Shown piece by piece: positions 1 through 8,660 of a stretch of DNA of 64,000 nucleotides; the stretch's first letter is position 1, and each line of letters starts with the position of its first letter. Below the pieces are notes generated by a model. That model had not been told where the DNA came from. It saw only the letters and a list, made by a program, of their open reading frames with translations, and did no database searches. Made by a program: the position numbers and the translations under genes. This DNA is from Hungatella sp. (GTDB lineage Bacteria > Bacillota > Clostridia > Lachnospirales > Lachnospiraceae): positions 1 through 64,000 of the forward strand of contig JAAWBS010000033.1 of the NCBI GenBank assembly GCA_022792815.1, written 5' to 3'.

Positions 1-84
1 AATGAGACGGACAGAGGTCCTAAGATACTTTAAAGCCTGCCGGAGCTGCCGGAAAACCACTCAACTGATGGAAAGGAAACCATT

Positions 85-360
85 ATGGGAGAAAGAGCAT
101 TGCAGAATCGTGTCATGAAACTGAGGGAGATTGAGGTTCAGCAGAAGGCCCTGGAAGAACAGGCCGAGAAGATCAGGCAGGAGATCAAGGCCGACATGGA
201 GACAAAGCAGGTTGAGGAAATGAAGGCCGGCTCCTTTGTCATCAGGTGGAAGACCATCTTAAGCAGCCGCCTGGACGGGAAAGCCCTGAAAGCGGCTCTT
301 CCGGAGATTTACAGCCAGTACTGTAAGTCCAGCGAAAGCCGCCGATTCACCGTCGCATAA
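85..360 (+). CDS. hypothetical small coiled-coil protein, integrative-element associated
   Basis: ORF with upstream SD-like aaggaaa; charged helical sequence; next to integrase remnant. Confidence 0.55.
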   Translation: MGERALQNRVMKLREIEVQQKALEEQAEKIRQEIKADMETKQVEEMKAGSFVIRWKTILSSRLDGKALKAALPEIYSQYCKSSESRRFTVA

Positions 361-483
361 GAAAACGCCCTTGTCAGAGCGGCAACTCCGGCAGGGGCCA
401 GTAACCTGTAGACCTGATAAAGGGGATATGAGAGGATTATACCATTCCCTCTGCCCTCTGTAAAGAAGGGAGTATAAAAGAAT

Positions 484-759
484 ATGATAAAAGATTTATT
501 AAAGACCCTGAAAGCTCTGGCAAGCAAGCGCCGGGAGCTTTCTCTGATCGACATGGGGAAGCATGATCCCGACTATGCAGAAGCAATGAGCCGGGTCGTG
601 GAGCTGAGGGACCGATATGAGGAGATGGAGTTGAGGACGGAGGATAGAAAGACCATCGATTCATGTCAAAACTTAAAAATAAGTCATTGCTTAAGAGGAT
701 TTATAACCTGGCTGAATACTTGTATATTTATGTGGATGGAGGTGCGGCATGAATTATAA
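484..759 (+). CDS. hypothetical small protein (C-terminal part overlaps a separate micro-ORF)
   Basis: ORF track; location in element remnant. Confidence 0.35.
   Translation: MIKDLLKTLKALASKRRELSLIDMGKHDPDYAEAMSRVVELRDRYEEMELRTEDRKTIDSCQNLKISHCLRGFITWLNTCIFMWMEVRHEL
663..752 (+). CDS. micro-ORF 29 aa MSKLKNKSLLKRIYNLAEYLYIYVDGGAA
   Basis: read from sequence; ATGA overlap with the next micro-ORF; similar to the two following micro-ORFs. Confidence 0.45.
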   Translation: MSKLKNKSLLKRIYNLAEYLYIYVDGGAA

Positions 760-865
760 AGCCATGATTACAGGCCTCTTAATGAGGATAGACAACGAGA
801 AGTTCCTGCGGAGGATTTGGATATCACTTAGAGAATATGTGAAAGAAAACGAGGGTTTGGCATGA
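749..865 (+). CDS. micro-ORF 38 aa MNYKAMITGLLMRIDNEKFLRRIWISLREYVKENEGLA
   Basis: read from sequence; upstream GGAGG; ATGA overlap at both ends; NEKFL motif shared with the next ORF. Confidence 0.55.
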   Translation: MNYKAMITGLLMRIDNEKFLRRIWISLREYVKENEGLA

Positions 866-987
866 AAAAGGACGTTTACAAAGAGGACATTGCCCTTATG
901 CTGGAAAACATCAATAACGAGAAGTTCCTCTATCAGATACGAATAATACTTAAAAACCACATCAAAAAGAAAGGAGAAGCAGCATGA
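862..987 (+). CDS. micro-ORF 41 aa MKKDVYKEDIALMLENINNEKFLYQIRIILKNHIKKKGEAA
   Basis: read from sequence; ATGA overlap with both neighbours; NEKFL motif. Confidence 0.55.
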   Translation: MKKDVYKEDIALMLENINNEKFLYQIRIILKNHIKKKGEAA

Positions 988-1095
988 AAGACGAGAGAAA
1001 CTTCAAGGAAGTTATCCACACAATCAAGGGGGCCGAGAAGGACAAGGACAAGTTCCTCCGGGCCTCCCGGCTGTCCAGGAACGAGAGAAAGCCGA

Positions 1096-1779
1096 TGGAA
1101 AATCATTTCGAAAAGCCCGGCAGACGGAATCAAGGCCTTGAAGGAGACGGAAAAGGCCACGGAGACCTACCACAGGGCCCTGACAGAGCAGGAGCAGAAG
1201 GACTTCATGCAGGAGATGGAAACGGATTATTATTATGAGTTTGTGGCCCTTCTTCTGTGTACGGGCATGAGATCAGGAGAGGCGGCGGCTCTCACATGGA
1301 GCGACGTGGATTATAAACAGAACGCGATCCACATCACCAAAACCGTCACTTACAATGAGGACGGAACAATAGGAGTAGGGAGCCCAAAAAGTGAATCCGG
1401 GAAACGGGATATTCCCTTGAATGATACAATTAAGAGCGTTCTATCAAGCCAGAGAAAAAAGTTGGGGAATGTCCTGCCGATGAATGACAACAGAGTCTTT
1501 GTGTCTGTCTATGGCGGCATAATACACAACAGCGCAGTGAACAAGGCAATCAGCGGCGCACTCTCCAGGCTGAGAGCCCAGGGCAAGCCGATCGAACATT
1601 TCACGGCTCATGCATTAAGGGATACGTTCGCAACCCGGTTCATAGAACAGGGAGGCAACCCGCAGACATTAAAGGTGATTTTGGGTCACAGCAGTCTGTC
1701 AATGACCATGGACCTGTATAGTCATGTTCTTCCCAATACCAAGCAGCAGGAAATGGATAATCTGAGGATCGTGCTATAG
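1096..1779 (+). pseudogene. truncated tyrosine site-specific recombinase (catalytic domain only)
   Basis: Translation contains CTGMRSGEAAALTW, HALRDTFATRF, LGHSSLSMTMDLYSHV (R..HxxR..H..Y). N-terminal arm and core-binding region are absent, and upstream sequence is a different ORF (984..) in another frame. Confidence 0.8.
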
Positions 1780-1785
1780 TAGCAG

Positions 1786-1810
1786 GGGCGGCATTGTGAC
1801 CGCCCTTTTT
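1786..1810 (+). terminator. intrinsic terminator after integrase
   Basis: GGGCGGcattgtgaCCGCCC followed by TTTTT. Confidence 0.75.
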
Positions 1811-2323
1811 GCTACCCCACTTTTACCCCAATTTCCACCCCAAATGAAAGCAGTTCATGTATGAATAAAGACGAAACCTGACAAACCATATAGAAGGGAG
1901 TGATGTTGAATAATCCCGGTAAAATCGGCATTTTTAAGAGACAGCCATGAGTAACGATGAACGGTGACAAAATGTATAAAATTTACCGGGCAGATAAAAA
2001 ACTAAAACAGGGCGGCGGGGAAGATATTGACTATCCTGCCGCTCTGTCTGTTATCGTTCCATATCCTGAGCCCTGTGGGGGCTTGTTCCCGCTGTTCTTG
2101 CCGCAAGATATGGTAAACGCTCTTGCGGATTTGCTCGGCTTCTTTCATTTCCTCCTTCAGTGCATTCTTTCTCTCCGACGAGCTGGGCCGAAGAACCTAT
2201 GGGGTGCTGGAACTGCTGCGCCTGTAGACAGTGCCCAGGGAACCGAGACAAGCAATTTACCTATGGGACGGATATCTGAATATGTATTAGACAGAGGCTT
2301 CTTTTTTCACTATACTGGCTGTA

Positions 2324-2537
2324 GGTAATTTCGAAAGTCAAAGCTGAGAGAATATTCTGACAATATATTCCATACAAAGCCTTCGTACGCCGGGCATTTC
2401 ACTGAGCCCAGTAGGACAAAAAACACTGGGGCAGAGGGTCCTCCTGTTTTTTATGGTCTCAGCTCCATGGCGTAATGGCTTTTCCTGGAATATATTGTCA
2501 GAATATTAGGCCAAGTTTTGAGTTTCGCAAATGCCTA
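2324..2537. repeat. palindromic MITE-like element, copy 1
   Basis: Inverted arms (AATATTCTGACAATATATTCC / GGAATATATTGTCAGAATATT; TTTCGAAAGTCAAA.. / ..TTTTGAGTTTCGCAAA). Flanked by direct repeat ATACTGGCTGTA at 2312-2323 and 2538-2549. Homologous to 54518-54728. Confidence 0.85.
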
Positions 2538-2573
2538 ATACTGGCTGTAAGAAAAGGAGAGAGGAGCGAGAGG

Positions 2574-3170
2574 ATGTATTTCTGTGCCGGCTGCGACATG
2601 AAAACCTGTGCGAGGGAGATGGGGAAGGAGGGGACTTATCCCAGGCTGTGCCCTACCTTGTCACCGGAGATGAAAGAGTATTTGAGACAGTATGAGGTCC
2701 CGGAGGATCGCCGTCTGGCCAGAGCCGCTGCTATCTGCGGCCCGGACCACAGTGAGTGCAGGATCCTCAAGACCATCCGATTTGCCCATGAATGTGGGTT
2801 TCAGAAGCTTGGTCTGGCCTTTTGTTCCGCTGTTCGGGAACAGGCAAAGGCCATCGATCGGCTTTTGCGGGCAGAAGGGTTTGCGGTGGAGAGCGTCATC
2901 TGCAAGGTGGGCCATGAGGACAAGTCCTTTCTGGATGTGCCCCCCAGCTGTAAGGCCATGTGCAACCCTGTGGCGCAGGCCGAGCTGATGAACCGGCAGG
3001 GTACGGAACTGAATCTGGTGGTCGGACTGTGTGTGGGTCATGACTCCCTGTTTATCCGGCACTCCAATGCCCCGGTTACGGTGCTGGCGGCCAAGGACCA
3101 TGTGTATCATCATGCGCCTTTGGAATATTTAAAGGAAAAAAAACTTGACAAAGATGCCCGGATGGAGTAG
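2574..3170 (+). CDS. DUF1847-type Cys-rich putative metal-binding protein
   Basis: MYFCAGCDMKTCAREM.. N-terminus with several Cys; start placed after the repeat element at the RBS-linked ATG. Confidence 0.75.
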   Translation: MYFCAGCDMKTCAREMGKEGTYPRLCPTLSPEMKEYLRQYEVPEDRRLARAAAICGPDHSECRILKTIRFAHECGFQKLGLAFCSAVREQAKAIDRLLRAEGFAVESVICKVGHEDKSFLDVPPSCKAMCNPVAQAELMNRQGTELNLVVGLCVGHDSLFIRHSNAPVTVLAAKDHVYHHAPLEYLKEKKLDKDARME

Positions 3171-3173
3171 AAT
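3145..3173 (+). promoter_or_regulatory. promoter for met leader/metNIQ
   Basis: TTGACA-N17-TAGAAT. Confidence 0.8.
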
Positions 3174-3233
3174 ACCACACATAGAAGGACTCTTTCGACA
3201 GTTTGGAAGAGAGATTAAGACGGAGGAACTGCA

Positions 3234-3317
3234 ATGTACAATTCAAAGTCCATGATGATGAATATGTATATGGCAAACGGCATGATGTTCATGTGCCGTG
3301 TGTTCATGTGCGTATAA
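3234..3317 (+). CDS. Met-rich 27-aa candidate leader peptide MYNSKSMMMNMYMANGMMFMCRVFMCV
   Basis: Read from sequence: SD GGAGG then ATG; 10 Met + 2 Cys of 27 residues; between a promoter and a terminator upstream of metN. Confidence 0.75.
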   Translation: MYNSKSMMMNMYMANGMMFMCRVFMCV

Positions 3318-3399
3318 TCCAGTGGAATTTGAAGGTCTTGTAGGGACAGAGCTTACAGAGGAGATGCCGTCATAGGTATATTGTCTGTGTTGGGAATTT

Positions 3400-3431
3400 A
3401 AGCCGTGAGTCTATGAGACTTGCGGCTTTTT
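3400..3431 (+). terminator. intrinsic terminator in the metN leader (candidate attenuator)
   Basis: AAGCCGTGAGTCT-ATG-AGACTTGCGGCTT followed by TTT. Confidence 0.8.
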
Positions 3432-3523
3432 GGTTTGCGCGAAGATACGGGAAGGAATCCGGTGCGCCGATCTCAAAGCAGCCGCGGCCTCTGTCTGTGA
3501 GTGGGAAAAGAATGGAGGAGATT

Positions 3524-4537
3524 ATGGAACAGCCGATTATCCAGATCAGCCATCTGGGAAAAGAGTTTCAGACCGCAGAAGGGACGGTTCGGGCTCTTCA
3601 TGATATCAATCTGGACATCTCTCAGGGCGAGATCTTTGGCATCATAGGGTTAAGCGGGGCAGGGAAAAGTACGCTGGTGCGCTGTATCAACTATCTGGAA
3701 GTCCCCACGGAGGGCGATGTGCTGTTTGAGGGGAACCGCCTGGGTCAGATGAGTCCGGTCGAACTCAGAAAGACCAGACAGTCTATGGGGATGATCTTTC
3801 AGCAGTTTAATCTGCTGGCTCAGAGAACCGTTCTTCGAAATGTGTGCTTTCCCCTGGAGCTGGTCGGTACGCCGAAGGCCCAGGCAAAAGCCAGAGCCAT
3901 GGAGCTTTTGAAGACCGTAGGGCTGGAGGATCGGGCCGGCGCTTATCCGGCACAGCTTTCCGGCGGACAGAAGCAGAGAGTGGCCATCGCCAGGGCGCTG
4001 GCGACCAACCCCAAGGTGATTTTGTGCGACGAGGCCACCAGTGCGCTGGATCCCAACACTACCAAATCCATCTTGGGATTGTTGAAAGAGATCAACCGGA
4101 CCATGAAGGTGACGGTCATCGTCATCACCCATGAGATGGCGGTGATCGAGGCCATCTGCGACCGGGTGGCCATCATCGACCAGAGCCGGATCGTGGAGTT
4201 CGGAAAGGTGTCAGAGATCTTCTCGGAGCCTAAGTCTAAGATCGGCCGGCAGCTGATCCTGGGAGATGCCGCCGAACAGGTGAAATTCGGCGATTCCAGG
4301 CAGATTCGTATTATCTTCGACGGACGGGAGTCCACGGAGCCGGTGATCTCCAATATGGTGCTGGCCTGCAAAGCGCCGGTCAATATCATGTATGCCCAGA
4401 CGAGAGACGTGGGAGGCACTGCCATGGGACAGATGATCATCCAGCTTCCCCAGGATGAGGAAGACAGTGCCAGAGTGCTCCACTACTTAGAGAACGTGAA
4501 GATTCCATATGAGGAGGTAACGGAACATGACATTTGA
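3524..4537 (+). CDS. metN: methionine ABC transporter ATP-binding protein
   Basis: Walker A GLSGAGKST, LSGGQKQRVAIARAL signature, C-terminal NIL-like domain; start MEQPIIQ after GGAGGAG. Confidence 0.93.
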   Translation: MEQPIIQISHLGKEFQTAEGTVRALHDINLDISQGEIFGIIGLSGAGKSTLVRCINYLEVPTEGDVLFEGNRLGQMSPVELRKTRQSMGMIFQQFNLLAQRTVLRNVCFPLELVGTPKAQAKARAMELLKTVGLEDRAGAYPAQLSGGQKQRVAIARALATNPKVILCDEATSALDPNTTKSILGLLKEINRTMKVTVIVITHEMAVIEAICDRVAIIDQSRIVEFGKVSEIFSEPKSKIGRQLILGDAAEQVKFGDSRQIRIIFDGRESTEPVISNMVLACKAPVNIMYAQTRDVGGTAMGQMIIQLPQDEEDSARVLHYLENVKIPYEEVTEHDI

Positions 4538-5192
4538 TGCGGCGACCATAGCGATGCTGAAGACCGGCATCTGGGAGACTTTTTATATGGTGTTTCTGTC
4601 CTCCCTCTTTGCCTATCTCATAGGACTTCCCCTGGGGATCGTCCTGGTGGTCACGGATACGGACGGGATCCATCCGATCCCATGGCTTTCCAAGGCTCTG
4701 GGAGCAGTGATCAACCTGCTGCGCTCCGTGCCGTTTCTGATTCTGCTGTTTATCGTCCTGCCTTTATCCAAGATGGTTATCGGAACCCGGATCGGTTCCC
4801 CGGCCATGGTGATCCCCCTGACCATCGCCGCAGGTCCCTATGTGGCCAGAGTGGTGGAGTCATCCCTGAGAGAGATCGATGGCGGGGTGGTGGAGGCGGC
4901 CAAATCCATGGGCGCTTCGGACTGGCAGATCATCTGGAAAGTGCTTCTTCCAGAGTGCAGGCCTTCCCTTCTGGTAGGAGGAGCCCTGGCAGTTACCACC
5001 ATCTTAAGCTATTCGGCCATGGCAGGCTTTGTGGGCGGCGGCGGCGTGGGTGCCATCGCCATCAACTACGGGTATTACCGGTATGAGGCAGGTCTGATGT
5101 GGGTGTCCGTGATCCTTCTGGTGGTGATGGTCCAGATCATTCAGGAGGCAGGGATGCGGCTGTCCCGAAAGGGAGACAAGAGGATCCGGTAA
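4527..5192 (+). CDS. metI: methionine ABC transporter permease
   Basis: MetI-like sequence, adjacent to metN and metQ. Confidence 0.92.
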   Translation: MTFDAATIAMLKTGIWETFYMVFLSSLFAYLIGLPLGIVLVVTDTDGIHPIPWLSKALGAVINLLRSVPFLILLFIVLPLSKMVIGTRIGSPAMVIPLTIAAGPYVARVVESSLREIDGGVVEAAKSMGASDWQIIWKVLLPECRPSLLVGGALAVTTILSYSAMAGFVGGGGVGAIAINYGYYRYEAGLMWVSVILLVVMVQIIQEAGMRLSRKGDKRIR

Positions 5193-5321
5193 AAGGCGGA
5201 TCTTTCCAAATGCAGATTATAGGGGCTTGCGGCCTTTATAATAGAAGCACACCGATGTGTGCGGGCCGCTCCCAGAGAGCGGTCCCAAAAAAGAAAAGAA
5301 CCTGTGAGAGGAGACAAGGGT

Positions 5322-6206
5322 ATGAGAAAAACAATCTGTGTAATCGCGGCGGCAGCTCTGCTGGCAGGAAGCCTGGCCGGCTGCAAGGGTAACGGGAAAG
5401 AGGAGACGACAACAGCAGCCCAGACGGAGGCCGGACAGGCTTCGAACGGAGAGACCGGCACAGCGGCGTCGGGAGAGCTGAAAAAGATCGTCATCGGTGC
5501 AAGTCCGGCGCCCCACGCCGAGATCTTAAAGGCAGCCTCCCAGGTGCTGGCCCAGAAGGGATACGAGCTGGACATCAAGGAGTATGTGGACTATATTCAG
5601 CCGAACCTGGCCTTAGAGTCCGGCGACTTAGACGCCAATTATTTCCAGCACCTTCCCTATCTGGAGTCCTTCAATGCGGAGAATGGCACCAAGCTGGTAT
5701 CGGCAGCAGCCATCCACTATGAGCCTTTCGGGATCTATGCAGGCAAGACCAAGGCTTTGGCAGACCTTGCAGACGGAGCGACAGTGGCAGTTCCCAATGA
5801 CACCAGCAACGAGGCCAGGGCGCTTCTTCTTCTGGAGGCTCAGGGGCTGATCAAGTTAAAAGAAGGCGCCGGTCTGACAGCCACCAAGAACGATATCGTG
5901 GAGAATCCCAAAAATATCAAGCTCTACGAGGTGGAGGCCGCCCAGATTCCCAGGTCCATCGATGATGTGGATGTGGCGGTTATCAACGGCAACTATGCCA
6001 TCGATGCCGGGTTCAAGATGTCCGACGCCCTTGCGGTGGAAGACTCCCAGTCCATCGCGGCGACCACCTACGGCAATGTGATCGCGGTCAGGGAAGGCCA
6101 GGAGAACGACGAGGCCATCAAAGCCCTGGTGGAGGCGCTGGAGAGCGACGAGGTAAAACAGTATATGGAGACCACCTATGAGGGAGCCGTGGTTCCTCTG
6201 AAGTGA
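5322..6206 (+). CDS. metQ: methionine-binding lipoprotein (NlpA/MetQ family)
   Basis: lipoprotein signal LLAGSLAGC; DANYFQHLPYLESFN motif. Confidence 0.92.
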   Translation: MRKTICVIAAAALLAGSLAGCKGNGKEETTTAAQTEAGQASNGETGTAASGELKKIVIGASPAPHAEILKAASQVLAQKGYELDIKEYVDYIQPNLALESGDLDANYFQHLPYLESFNAENGTKLVSAAAIHYEPFGIYAGKTKALADLADGATVAVPNDTSNEARALLLLEAQGLIKLKEGAGLTATKNDIVENPKNIKLYEVEAAQIPRSIDDVDVAVINGNYAIDAGFKMSDALAVEDSQSIAATTYGNVIAVREGQENDEAIKALVEALESDEVKQYMETTYEGAVVPLK

Positions 6207-6214
6207 TGACACTC

Positions 6215-6244
6215 AAAAAGAGTCCGGTGTGCCGGACTCTTTTT
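6215..6244 (+). terminator. terminator of metNIQ
   Basis: AAAAAGAGTCCGG-tgtg-CCGGACTCTTTTT. Confidence 0.9.
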
Positions 6245-6250
6245 CTGAAT

Positions 6251-6817
6251 TCAGTCAGCCCCGTGAAAATCTTCCAGTTGCCGTGGGGGGAGATTCTCTT
6301 TTAAGGATTCTTTTTTCTGATGAAACAGTTTCCATCCGGCCCAGATGATGAAGGCGGCCACCGCCAGCTGGGGGATGGACTGAACCCAGTACCGGAGGAC
6401 GGAGAGCAGGGTGGGGGAGAACGCAAACAGCTTGGACAGCCACCAGAAACCATGGATGATATGGTTCCAGATGATACTTAATCCCAGAAGGATCAGCAGG
6501 ATGGACAGAGGCTTCTGATATTGGATGGCCAGGCTTTTCAGCTGGGCAGGCTGCAGATGGAACAGGTAGTCATCTTCCAGGGCATAGAATTCTTCGTTGG
6601 ACATGCCGTTTAAGTTGTGGGTGTGGAAGAAGCTGTAAAACCAGAATACAGGGAGTAAGTAAACAAGCGGCGGAAACAGGGAGCCAAACAGGGCGATTCC
6701 CCCGCCGAACATCACCATGATGCTGACTCCTGCCTTGTAGAAGCCCAGATACATCTCCCCGGCCCCCGGGATTAAGGAAAAGAAAAATGTAAATAGTTTA
6801 TTTTTTTTATTAGTCAT
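6251..6817 (-). CDS. multi-pass membrane protein (TM2-like), ECF sigma operon
   Basis: MTNKKNKLFTFFFSLIPGAGEMYLGFYKAG..; overlaps the upstream gene by a few nt. Confidence 0.7.
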   Translation of the reverse strand: MTNKKNKLFTFFFSLIPGAGEMYLGFYKAGVSIMVMFGGGIALFGSLFPPLVYLLPVFWFYSFFHTHNLNGMSNEEFYALEDDYLFHLQPAQLKSLAIQYQKPLSILLILLGLSIIWNHIIHGFWWLSKLFAFSPTLLSVLRYWVQSIPQLAVAAFIIWAGWKLFHQKKESLKENLPPRQLEDFHGAD

Positions 6818-7226
6818 AGATAGACACCTCCAGATGAAATAATGATTTAGAAAATCTGTCAATTTTTCCATTCCATTCCTGCAGTTTTTCGTATGCTTCC
6901 ACATGAAACGGCGTATGTTCCCGGATCGGGAAAAAGGGACGGGACGTGCCCAGGGGAGGTATGGCAGCTATGGCAAATACACAGCAGGCCACGGCAAATC
7001 CTACTTTCAGACCATAAAAAAACAGCTCGGCTTTCTGTGAGAGACGTCTCTTTTTGGCCTCAAGTCCTATATCCATCCGGCGGCTCTGCTCCAAGATGGA
7101 AGATTTAAGATTCTGGGGAGCGCACAGGAGTCCCCTGTTTTCCAGATAATCGGCGAACCGCTCCGCCTCCGAGGTTTTTTGGGCCATTTCCTCCAGAGAA
7201 AAGATCTTTTGCAGCGTGTTATCCAT
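6810..7226 (-). CDS. putative anti-sigma factor, single TM
   Basis: position directly after sigma gene; soluble N-terminal part plus TM segment. Confidence 0.6.
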   Translation of the reverse strand: MDNTLQKIFSLEEMAQKTSEAERFADYLENRGLLCAPQNLKSSILEQSRRMDIGLEAKKRRLSQKAELFFYGLKVGFAVACCVFAIAAIPPLGTSRPFFPIREHTPFHVEAYEKLQEWNGKIDRFSKSLFHLEVSIYD

Positions 7227-7743
7227 CGAATAAATCCTCCTTCCTGTAAAGTCTGCGCAGCATGGCTTTGGCCCGGTAGATCTGTGTCTGGACAGTCTTT
7301 AAATTTTTACCGGTCTTTGCCGCGATCTCTCCGGCATCGATCTCGTGGTAGAAATAATCCAGAGCCGTCTCCCGGTAAGGAGACTTTAGCTTCATGCAGC
7401 AGTCGTAGAGCTGCTTTTGCAGTGCCTCTTCCATAATCCTTTTGTCTGCGGCCGGTTCCTGAGGAGAGCAGGTGACGAGAAACTGTTCTTCCGAGGGAAT
7501 CAGCCTCCTGCCGGAGTTCTTCAGATAATCCAGGCATTTGCGGGAGGCGATTTTGCAGAGCCAGGCCCGCTCGTTTTGGCCGTCAAAGGCAGATGCATGC
7601 CGGTAGGCGGAAAGGAAGGTTTCCTGAGTCAGATCCTGGGCATCGAAATAGTCTTTTGTCAGTTGGAAACAGATGGAAAAAATAAGGTTCTGATATCGGT
7701 CGATCCACTGTTCCAGTAGTCTGTCTGCGTTAATCCTGCTCAC
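7219..7743 (-). CDS. ECF RNA polymerase sigma factor
   Basis: sigma70 region 2 (DAQDLTQETFLSAYRH) and region 4 (IAAKTGKNLKTVQTQIYRAKAMLRR). Confidence 0.88.
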   Translation of the reverse strand: MSRINADRLLEQWIDRYQNLIFSICFQLTKDYFDAQDLTQETFLSAYRHASAFDGQNERAWLCKIASRKCLDYLKNSGRRLIPSEEQFLVTCSPQEPAADKRIMEEALQKQLYDCCMKLKSPYRETALDYFYHEIDAGEIAAKTGKNLKTVQTQIYRAKAMLRRLYRKEDLFDG

Positions 7744-7868
7744 CTCCTCGCTTATCTATTATAACGCTCTGTGGAAACAATTGTCTTCAAAAAAGATGGA
7801 ATTCTTTAAAGATGTATGGTAAAATAAGAAGGCATACAAAAGGGTTCGTCAGGTCAGGAGGGAGTCTT

Positions 7869-8660
7869 ATGATGATTGAGTTGGGAAGAGCAAAACGTCA
7901 GAGCATCAGAGCGATCTGTGAGGGAAGCAGTGAGGTGCTGATCCGAGGAGCCGTGGAGGGAACCATGGGACGCGTGTGGGTGCCTGATCTAACCAGTGCT
8001 CCTTTCTGCCTGATCGTGGTGGGAGATTTCGCCTATCTCATGGGCCTTCCCCCAAAGGGAGCCGGGGCGCTGGAGCTGAAGAGTCAGATCTACGACAGCG
8101 CAGGCCGAGCCTTCCTGTACCCTCAGAACGAACGGTGGAGGGAGTGGCTGGAGGCAGAGTTTGTCGGCCGGTTCCGGACCTCTGCCCGATACGCGCTGAA
8201 ACAGGGTGAAGGTGGTTTTGACAGAGAGCTGCTGCAAGATGCCAGAACCGTGCCTCAGGGGTTTCGGATCCGCAGGATGGACGAGCGGCTGTACCGCTTG
8301 GCCATGAAAGAGGAGTGGAGCAGGGATCTGTGTGCCAGCTTTGAGGACTACCGGCATTTTGAGACCCATGGATTTGGATATGCGGCTATGAAGGGCCACA
8401 GGATGGCTGCCGGATGTCTGGCCTACGGAGTCAGCCAGGGGATGATGGAGGTTCAGGTAAAGACGAAAAAGGAGTATCGCCGTCAGGGTCTGGCTCTGGC
8501 CTGCAGCGCCTCGTTTGTGCTGGAGTGTCTGGAGAAGGAGATTACCCCTAACTGGGAGGCTGCCAACCAGCAGTCGGTGGAGCTGGCTCTGAAGCTGGGG
8601 TATGTATATGAGAGGGAATACCAGGTGTATCAGCTGGTAGAACAGGAGGATGGAAGATGA
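7869..8660 (+). CDS. GNAT family acetyltransferase
   Basis: EYRRQGLALACSASFVLECLEKEITPNWEAANQQSVELALKLGYV. Confidence 0.75.
   Translation: MMIELGRAKRQSIRAICEGSSEVLIRGAVEGTMGRVWVPDLTSAPFCLIVVGDFAYLMGLPPKGAGALELKSQIYDSAGRAFLYPQNERWREWLEAEFVGRFRTSARYALKQGEGGFDRELLQDARTVPQGFRIRRMDERLYRLAMKEEWSRDLCASFEDYRHFETHGFGYAAMKGHRMAAGCLAYGVSQGMMEVQVKTKKEYRRQGLALACSASFVLECLEKEITPNWEAANQQSVELALKLGYVYEREYQVYQLVEQEDGR

Noticed and set aside
1957-2328. 123-aa ORF after the integrase remnant
   Set aside because: No motif and runs into the repeat element. The minus strand here shows a short helical tail (KNALKEEMKEAEQIRKSVYHILRQEQREQ) that may be a degraded mobile-element protein but is interrupted, so neither is called.
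3178-3440. SAM-I (S-box) riboswitch upstream of metN
   Set aside because: No CTTATCNAGAGNGGNGGAGGGA-like core or other S-box landmarks; the leader instead has a peptide ORF and terminator.
5200-5320. Stem-loop GGGCCGCTC..GAGCGGTCCC between metI and metQ
   Set aside because: Plausible intra-operon mRNA stability hairpin, but short and bulged; not strong enough for a separate finding.
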